5,143 bases of DNA, from assembly GCA_016870235.1 (NCBI GenBank), contig VGCB01000246.1, forward strand, positions 1 through 5,143, in the 5' to 3' direction. Position numbers and translations under genes: made by a program. Shown here in pieces: positions 1 through 5,143 of the stretch (position 1 is the first letter of the stretch; every line of letters begins with the position of its first letter). This DNA comes from Actinomycetota bacterium. GTDB taxonomy: Bacteria > Actinomycetota > Thermoleophilia > Gaiellales > Gaiellaceae. Under the pieces are notes generated by a model. That model searched no databases. It was not told the origin of the DNA and was given only the letters and a program-made list of their open reading frames with translations.

Positions 1-65
1 TCCTTCCCGCCCAGCCGGACACTGCCGACCAAGCGCTCAGATGTCCACCAAAACGGGGGCACTCC

Positions 66-77
66 AGCCAGACGCGG
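66..77 (+). repeat. Half-palindrome abutting the left 128-bp repeat
   Basis: AGCCAGACGCGG here is identical to the right half plus two following bases of the 22-nt palindromes at 3136-3235 (for example 3148-3159). The matching left arm is absent: the preceding bases are ACTCC rather than a GCGTCTGG arm. It ends exactly where the 128-bp repeat begins, so it may be a decayed palindrome or a junction remnant of the same repeat family. A 12-bp match is short, but its position beside the related repeat makes chance less likely. Confidence 0.45.
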
Positions 78-205
78 TGTTGGTTTGCCGGGTGTCCGCG
101 CGTGATCTGGGTGAGGGACGCGAGTAGCAGACGCGCGCACACCCGGATCCTGAAGCCAGGGGAACGTGGTTCCCCCTGGGAACCCCTCCTACACTCGAAT
201 CCTGC
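78..205 (+). repeat. Structured interspersed repeat, left copy (inverted relative to 3249-3376)
   Basis: This 128-bp segment aligns with the reverse complement of 3249-3376 at about 115 of 129 columns by hand (12 mismatches, 2 single-base gaps). It includes a 42-bp perfectly identical block (125-166) and an identical 17-bp start (78-94). Internal folds: 90-108 pairs with 126-144 (15 of 19 positions); GGGGAAC 159-165 pairs with GTTCCCC 169-175; and GGTTCCC 168-174 pairs with GGGAACC 178-184. The last two hairpins share bases, so they exclude each other. A CTGAAGCCAG decamer at 150-159 is shared with the 22-nt palindromes. It is non-coding as far as I can see. Function unknown: a REP-like or non-autonomous mobile unit, or a structured RNA, would fit. 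Confidence 0.8.
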
Positions 206-243
206 GCCTACCTCCCCGCGCCCTCTTCCCGCGTCGTTGTCCC

Positions 244-265
244 CCGTCCGACTTCAGTCGGACGG
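244..265. repeat. 22-nt perfect palindrome with CTTCAG core
   Basis: The arms CCGTCCGA and TCGGACGG flank the core CTTCAG (CTGAAG on the minus strand), giving a perfect 10-bp stem with a 2-nt loop. It lies 36 nt past the TGA of the diguanylate cyclase gene, so on that transcript it would fold right after the coding end. It could act as a transcript 3' end or stability hairpin, but the sequence after it is G-rich with no T tract, so it is not a canonical intrinsic terminator. Length, loop size and core match the palindromes at 3136-3235, although the arms differ. Confidence 0.75.
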
Positions 266-301
266 ATTTCCCGAGCCCCGACACCACAACCGAGCCCTCG
301 A

Positions 302-1348
302 TCAAGCGGCCGCGACGCGAACCAGGCCGCGGCCGTCCGACTTGGCGCGGTAGAGCGCTCGGTCGGCGGCTTCGAGCACGCCGGCAGCGGCGCGCGAGGC
401 TCCGAGCGGCGCGATGCCCACGCTGACGGAGACCGCGACCTCACGAAGGGCAGCAGGTGCCGCGTCGGGCGCCGCGAGCCGGTCGATGAGCCGGGTCACG
501 AGCCGCACCGCGTCGTCGGCGTCGGCGTTCTGGAGCAGGACGGCGAACTCGTCGCCGCCGTAGCGCGCGACGAGGTCGCTGCGGCGCGGGAAGGCGCGCA
601 CGAGCTCGGCGGCGACCCAGCGAAGCGCCTCGTCGCCCATCCGGTGCCCGTGCTGGTCGTTGATCGTCTTGAAGCGGTCGACGTCGACGAGCACGAGCGT
701 CGCCGCGCCGCCTCCGAGCGACTGCAGGTCGACGGCGCGCTCGAACGCGCGGTCGAAGGCGCCGCGGTTCGCGAGCTGAGTCAGCGGGTCGAGGTCGGCC
801 TCGCGGCGCGCCGTCTCGAGATCGGTCGACAGGAGCTTGATGCGCTCGGCGAGCGACGAAGCCGTTAGCTCGTGCTCGGCGCGGCGGCGGTCGAGGATCT
901 CGCCGAGCCGCTCGACGGCCTGGGTGACCGCCAGCTGCAGCTCCTGCGGCGAGAGCGCGCTCGCGTCCTGGAGCCGCTCCACGCAGGCGGCAGTCTCGGC
1001 GTCGGTCGCGGCCTCGGACTGCAGGGTCACGGCGATGCCCTTGACGAGCGCCCAGAGCGTCTCGTGTAGCTCGTCGCCACGACGCTCGCGCGCGCCAGCC
1101 TCCTCGCGGATCCAGCCGACGGCGGCGCCGCGCGCGCCTCCCCAGAGCCGGCGCCCGGGGGCGTCGGTCTCACCCGGGGGCGGGGCGAGATGGAGCAGGT
1201 GGCGTTGCCAGCCGCTCATCCGCTGCGCTCCGGTCTCGGACGTGGCCGCGTCCGACATCGCGCCGAGCACCGACGCGAGCGCGTCGATCGCGAAGTCCAG
1301 CTCGGTCGTGCCGCTCTGGGCGGCGCTCATGGTCTGACGTCTCGCCAT
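302..1348 (-). CDS. Diguanylate cyclase (GGDEF domain), cytosolic
   Basis: The 348-residue protein is predicted to make cyclic di-GMP from two GTP. The GGDEF domain covers about residues 186-345: it opens with DPLTQLANRGAFD, has metal-binding Asp222 in VDVDRFK, the signature GGDEF at 264-268, and a late DRALYRAK stretch. An RxxD inhibitory site (Arg255 to Asp258) sits five residues before the signature, so feedback inhibition by c-di-GMP is expected. Residues 1-185 match no sensor domain I recognise. They look mostly helical, without a signal peptide or membrane segment, and end in a likely coiled-coil linker (about 140-185). The ATG start has GAGG nine bases upstream (1358-1361); a second ATG at codon 7 has no clear site. 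The upstream neighbour is the dehydrogenase gene, 117 bp away, so co-transcription is possible but not shown. Enzyme identity is secure; the input signal and target are unknown. Confidence 0.93.
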   Translation of the reverse strand: MARRQTMSAAQSGTTELDFAIDALASVLGAMSDAATSETGAQRMSGWQRHLLHLAPPPGETDAPGRRLWGGARGAAVGWIREEAGARERRGDELHETLWALVKGIAVTLQSEAATDAETAACVERLQDASALSPQELQLAVTQAVERLGEILDRRRAEHELTASSLAERIKLLSTDLETARREADLDPLTQLANRGAFDRAFERAVDLQSLGGGAATLVLVDVDRFKTINDQHGHRMGDEALRWVAAELVRAFPRRSDLVARYGGDEFAVLLQNADADDAVRLVTRLIDRLAAPDAAPAALREVAVSVSVGIAPLGASRAAAGVLEAADRALYRAKSDGRGLVRVAAA

Positions 1349-1421
1349 GCCGCTTCGCCTCGGTTGTCGAACACACGGCGTTCTTCTTGAGGCGCGGGGC
1401 GTCGACGGAAGGCGGGAGCAG

Positions 1422-1439
1422 CGCGGCCGACGAGCCGCG
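1422..1439 (-). terminator. Possible weak hairpin after the dehydrogenase gene
   Basis: CGCGGC and GCCGCG form a 6-bp G+C stem around a 6-nt loop, 26 nt past the dehydrogenase TAG and within the 117-bp gap before the diguanylate cyclase start. There is no T tract after it, and hairpins of this size are common by chance in DNA this GC-rich. It may be nothing. Confidence 0.2.
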
Positions 1440-1465
1440 GGACCGGCGCCGTCCTCTCGCCCGGC

Positions 1466-2998
<1,533 letters not shown>

Positions 2999-3005
2999 GT
3001 CGTCG

Positions 3006-3009
3006 CTCC
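3006..3009 (-). promoter_or_regulatory. Ribosome binding site deciding the dehydrogenase start
   Basis: GGAG lies seven bases before ATG 2998; a second GGAG lies directly before it (3011-3014). The alternative GTG start at 3028 is preceded by a C-rich stretch without a purine-rich site. This favours the shorter 510-residue product. Confidence 0.6.
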
Positions 3010-3030
3010 GCTCCGAGGTTGTCTCCACTG

Positions 3031-3036
3031 AGGGTA
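3031..3036 (-). promoter_or_regulatory. Candidate -10 box for the dehydrogenase gene
   Basis: On the minus strand TACCCT fits the loose TANNNT pattern of actinobacterial -10 elements. It would start transcription near 3024, inside or just after the alternative GTG codon, which would leave only ATG 2998 usable. No convincing -35 hexamer is visible. This is a low-information motif and only suggestive. Confidence 0.2.
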
Positions 3037-3135
3037 GCGCCCGCCGGTCGGACTTCGAGGCGCGCGACGCTGCTCACCGAGCGAGCCTCTCGCGCCGTTG
3101 CGTGAAGACCACCGGCGCGGGGCGGCGGCAGGGAA

Positions 3136-3235
3136 GCGTCTGGCTGAAGCCAGACGCGGGAGCGGGCGTACGTCGCGTCTGGCTGAAGCCAGACGCGGGA
3201 GCGGGCGTACGTCGCGTCTGGCTGAAGCCAGACGC
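3136..3235. repeat. Tandem array of three perfect 22-nt palindromes, 39-bp period
   Basis: Three identical palindromes lie at 3136-3157, 3175-3196 and 3214-3235. Each has arms GCGTCTGG and CCAGACGC around a CTGAAG core, folding into a 10-bp stem with a 2-nt loop. The two spacers between them (3158-3174 and 3197-3213) are also identical, reading GGGAGCGGGCGTACGTC. Perfect identity of repeat and spacer shows recent tandem duplication of a 39-bp unit and excludes a CRISPR array. The array lies about 140 bp upstream of the dehydrogenase start and 13 bp from the right 128-bp repeat. Each unit would be a strong hairpin on either strand. Function unknown. Confidence 0.93.
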
Positions 3236-3248
3236 GGAAAGGCAAGAT

Positions 3249-3376
3249 GCAGGAACCGAGTGCAGGAGGGGTTCCCAAGGGGAACCCGTTCCCCTGGCTT
3301 CAGGATCCGGGTGTGCGCGCGTCTGCTACCTCACGTCCCACACCCAGCAGACGGGCGCGCACCCGGCAAACCAACA
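3249..3376 (-). repeat. Structured interspersed repeat, right copy (inverted relative to 78-205)
   Basis: This is the reverse-complement partner of 78-205 (about 89% identity by hand; identical 42-bp block at 3287-3328). Folding potential is stronger than in the left copy. Bases 3309-3327 pair with 3346-3364 at 17 Watson-Crick positions plus one G-U (plus-strand RNA) around an 18-nt loop. GGGTTCCC 3269-3276 pairs perfectly with GGGAACCC 3280-3287. GGGGAAC 3279-3285 can instead pair with GTTCCCC 3288-3294. On the minus strand the repeat begins five bases after the peptidase TAA, so a peptidase transcript would run straight into it. Confidence 0.82.
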
Positions 3377-3381
3377 GCGCG

Positions 3382-4296
3382 TTAGATCCCGGAGGAGAAG
3401 GTGTCGCAGTCGCCGGGCTGACCCGACTCGAACCCGCGCTTGAACCACTTGACGCGGAGCTCCGAGGACCCGTGCGTCCAGCTCTCGGGGCTGCGGGCGC
3501 CGAGCCGGTCGTCGCCGACGGCGGCAGCCGCGTTCAGGCCCTCCTCGATATCGCCCTCTTCGAGCGCGAGGTTGCCCTGCCCGCTCTGCGTGTCGAGGTA
3601 GACCGAGTGGCTCCAGACGCCGGCGAAGCAGTCCGCCTGGAGCTCCATGCGGACGGAGAGGTCGTTCGCCTCGTCGGGGTTCGACCGCTGCCGCTCGCGC
3701 ACCTGCGGCTCGATCCCGAGCACCTTCTGAACGTGGTGGGCAATCTCGTGGGAGACGACGTACGCCTGCGCGAAGTCGCCGGGCGCGCCGAACCGGTTCG
3801 AGAGCTCCCGGAAGAAGGAGAGGTCGATGTAGACGCGCTCGTCGAGCGGGCAGTAGAAGGGTCCGGTCGCGGAGGAGCCCGGCCCGCAGCCGGTCTGCGT
3901 GCCACCGGTGAAGAGGACGACCTTGGCCCGCCGGTACTCCCTGCCGGCCTGCTGGAACTCGGTCGTCCAGAAGTCCTGCGCGTGCTTCGAGACGGCGCCG
4001 ACGAGCCCCGCCACCGTGTCCCCTTCGGGCACCTGGCCCGGCCTCGCCTCCTCCGCCTGCCCGAACCCGTCCAGGCCAGGCTGGATCCCCGTGCCGCCGT
4101 CCCCGCCGAAGAGACCGCGACCGAAGAGGAGGAACGCGCCGACGACGAGCAACAGGATCAGGCCGCCGCCACCCCCGGCCCTACGACCGGTCGGGATCGG
4201 GAACGGCAGGCCACCTCCGCCCATCCGTCCCTGCCCGAAGCCGCCTCCCCCTGCCCTCGCCGGTCGACGACGACGGGGTTGTCCGTCCGCTTCCAC
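3382..4296 (-). CDS. Membrane-anchored neutral zinc metallopeptidase (YpfJ/Zn_peptidase family)
   Basis: The 304-residue protein resembles the YpfJ-type zinc peptidases (Pfam Zn_peptidase; E. coli YpfJ is of similar size), whose substrates are poorly known. Residues 1-40 are Arg/Gly-rich; a single hydrophobic segment spans about 46-63 (LILLLVVGAFLLFGRGLF). The Arg cluster before it (RRRR, 8-11) suggests the N-terminus is inside and the catalytic domain outside. Catalytic HEIAH at 183-187 provides two zinc-ligand histidines and the general-base Glu184; MELQADCFAG at 217-226 carries the probable third ligand (Glu218 or Asp222). Four cysteines, 137, 149, 223 and 297, could form two disulfides, fitting an extracytoplasmic domain. 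The GTG start has no clear ribosome site; ATG 4224 (codon 25) follows AGGGA and would still keep the membrane segment. The NlpC/P60 gene ends 102 bp upstream on the same strand, suggesting shared envelope work, but no operon is proven. Confidence 0.92.
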   Translation of the reverse strand: MEADGQPRRRRPARAGGGGFGQGRMGGGGLPFPIPTGRRAGGGGGLILLLVVGAFLLFGRGLFGGDGGTGIQPGLDGFGQAEEARPGQVPEGDTVAGLVGAVSKHAQDFWTTEFQQAGREYRRAKVVLFTGGTQTGCGPGSSATGPFYCPLDERVYIDLSFFRELSNRFGAPGDFAQAYVVSHEIAHHVQKVLGIEPQVRERQRSNPDEANDLSVRMELQADCFAGVWSHSVYLDTQSGQGNLALEEGDIEEGLNAAAAVGDDRLGARSPESWTHGSSELRVKWFKRGFESGQPGDCDTFSSGI

Positions 4297-4307
4297 CTCA
4301 CACGCGG

Positions 4308-4337
4308 AGCATATGCGCCTGGCCGGCTCGATGTCGC
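4308..4337 (-). promoter_or_regulatory. Candidate promoter for the zinc peptidase gene
   Basis: On the minus strand GCGACA (4332-4337) and TATGCT (4308-4313) match four of six bases each of the -35 and -10 consensus, with an 18-base spacer. Transcription would begin around 4301, only a few bases before the GTG at 4296, giving a nearly leaderless message. That would fit the lack of a ribosome site there. The motifs are short and the call is tentative. Confidence 0.25.
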
Positions 4338-4398
4338 CGCCCGTTACCTCGCCGGCTCGCAGTCGACCGGGAGCTGTCAGGCGGGGGCTCGCCCGGCC

Positions 4399-5143
4399 TC
4401 AGGAGACGATCGCGGCTGCCTCTGCGAGCGGCCGGCGGCCCCAGGCGAGGGTGTCGGCGTACCAGCCCTCGAGCGGCTGGAGCGTCGTGCCTGCGCGCGA
4501 GGAGTGGACGATCCAGCCGTTGCCGACGTAGATCCCCATGTGCCCGACCTGGCGGGGCTTCGACCGCGGCCCCCTGTCGCCGAAGAAGACGACGTCGCCT
4601 GGGGCGAGCGCGGCGGCGCCGACCCGCCGGTCGACCGGCACCTCGCCGCTCATCGCGTACGAGGTACGGCCGCGGAGCGTCGTCGCCAGCGCAGCGGGCG
4701 CGCCGGGGAGGGGCCTCAGCTTGTAGACCCGCCAGACGAACCCCGAGCAGTCGAACCCGCCCGGCACGGTGAGCTGCGTCGCCCCGTCGGCCGTCCACTG
4801 CGGCTGCGGGCGCTCGGAGACGCCGGCCCACACGTACGGCGTGCCGACGAACTGCAGGGCCCGCGTGAGCACGGCCCGCTGGGCGTCATCGAGCGACGGC
4901 AGGGAGAAGGAGCCCGCGCGCTCGGCGATCCGACCGGTCGTGGAGGGATCGAGATCGACGAGTCGCGCCAGCGAGTACGCGGTCTCGGCGCGGGAGGCGG
5001 GGTCGTTGACGCCGCGCTCGAGCGCGTCCTGACCGAACGGGTGGTTGGCGCGGAGGCCGAGGAGGCGGGCGACGGTCTCGGTGCCGAGCCAGGCGGGCGG
5101 GCGGAGCCCGGCGTCGCGGGCGGCGACGCGGATGCGGCGCGCG
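4399..5143 (-). CDS. NlpC/P60 cell-wall hydrolase with SLH-like upstream region (N-terminus beyond window)
   Basis: The frame is open from the TGA at 4399 to the right edge, giving 247 visible C-terminal residues; the true start and any signal peptide lie outside. A GTG at 4872 is in frame but internal: the conserved block LDDAQRAVLTRALQFVGTPYVWAG reads straight through it. Counting from the first visible codon, the NlpC/P60 domain (about 83-240) has catalytic Cys132 in FDCSGF, His201 in VGHMGIYVG and His213 in IVHSS, plus the PGDVVFF strand. This triad cleaves peptide bonds in the stem peptides of peptidoglycan. Upstream, GVNDPASRAETAYSLARLVDL (about 47-67) resembles the end of an S-layer-homology repeat, a wall-binding module. 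The 19-residue stretch between YVWAG and the GGFDCSG motif is longer than in minimal family members. Role inferred: secreted wall remodelling enzyme. The next gene downstream on this strand is the zinc peptidase. Confidence 0.9.
   Translation of the reverse strand, partial: ARRIRVAARDAGLRPPAWLGTETVARLLGLRANHPFGQDALERGVNDPASRAETAYSLARLVDLDPSTTGRIAERAGSFSLPSLDDAQRAVLTRALQFVGTPYVWAGVSERPQPQWTADGATQLTVPGGFDCSGFVWRVYKLRPLPGAPAALATTLRGRTSYAMSGEVPVDRRVGAAALAPGDVVFFGDRGPRSKPRQVGHMGIYVGNGWIVHSSRAGTTLQPLEGWYADTLAWGRRPLAEAAAIVS

Larger units (their letters stand above)
1..301. other. Gene-free region holding repeat DNA
   Basis: I see no convincing gene here. The open frames across it have no recognisable domain and run through repeat DNA. 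It contains, left to right: a stretch at about 38-65 that could be the terminus of an insertion sequence (weak); a 12-bp half-palindrome at 66-77; a 128-bp structured repeat at 78-205; a C-rich stretch; and a perfect 22-nt palindrome at 244-265 shortly after the stop of the diguanylate cyclase gene. The window starts inside this region, so whatever lies to the left is unknown. Confidence 0.7.
3029..3381. other. Gene-free gap between peptidase and dehydrogenase, filled mostly by repeats
   Basis: No gene is visible in this roughly 380-bp spacer between the dehydrogenase ATG and the peptidase stop. About 100 bp next to the dehydrogenase (3029-3135) looks like an ordinary upstream region. The rest is a three-unit palindrome array (3136-3235) followed by a 128-bp structured repeat (3249-3376) that ends only a few bases before the peptidase stop codon. 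Long reading frames crossing here, such as one giving a 13-residue peptide repeat (VWLQPDA-type), are by-products of the 39-bp tandem repeat (39 is a multiple of three). Confidence 0.75.

Noticed and set aside
102..444. Small overlapping open frames in the left region (plus and minus)
   Set aside because: They run through the structured repeat or antisense to the end of the diguanylate cyclase, are Pro/Arg-rich and have no recognisable domain or ribosome site.
3136..3235. Short regularly spaced repeats resembling a CRISPR array
   Set aside because: The spacers are identical to each other and only 17 nt, the repeats are perfect palindromes of 22 nt, and no cas gene is nearby. It is a tandem duplication.
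4297..4401. Peptidase and NlpC/P60 in the same reading frame, separated by one TGA, suggesting a split or readthrough fusion
   Set aside because: The NlpC/P60 domain ends normally at its TGA, the 34 intervening codons show no domain, and both proteins are known as separate families. Same-frame placement has a one in three chance.
4399..4872. Taking GTG 4872 as the NlpC/P60 start
   Set aside because: The conserved block runs through this codon and the frame stays open with plausible SLH-like protein sequence to the window edge, so the gene is longer.

Overview
The window is very GC-rich (roughly 70% by eye) and all four protein genes lie on the minus strand. The best taxonomic guess is a high-GC actinobacterium, probably Thermoleophilia (Gaiellales or Solirubrobacterales). 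This rests on base composition, GTG starts, and an NlpC/P60 protein whose SLH-like upstream part and insert-bearing active site resemble proteins I recall from that class. It is an inference, not a proven assignment.

In transcription order (right to left) the genes are: (1) a secreted-type NlpC/P60 cell-wall hydrolase whose N-terminus lies beyond the right edge (4399-5143); (2) a membrane-anchored zinc metallopeptidase of the YpfJ/Zn_peptidase type with HEIAH (3382-4296); (3) a CoA-acylating methylmalonate-semialdehyde dehydrogenase, mmsA/iolA type (1466-2998); (4) a cytosolic diguanylate cyclase with an intact GGDEF motif and an intact RxxD product-inhibition site (302-1348). Genes 1 and 2 both act outside the membrane, on wall or protein substrates. 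Genes 3 and 4 have no obvious functional link; they are neighbours 117 bp apart. No RNA gene, CRISPR array or transposase is visible.

The striking part is the non-coding DNA. A structured repeat of about 128 bp occurs twice in inverted orientation (78-205 and 3249-3376, about 89% identical by hand alignment) and brackets the dehydrogenase/diguanylate cyclase pair. Beside the right copy is a perfect tandem array of three 22-nt palindromes with a 39-bp period (3136-3235). A fourth 22-nt palindrome at 244-265, just after the diguanylate cyclase stop, has different arms but the same CTGAAG core and the same geometry. Together these look like a REP/REPIN-like family: short foldback units with a fixed core, covarying arms and larger composite forms, sitting in gene-free gaps and at gene 3' ends. 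Nothing in the window encodes an enzyme that would move them.
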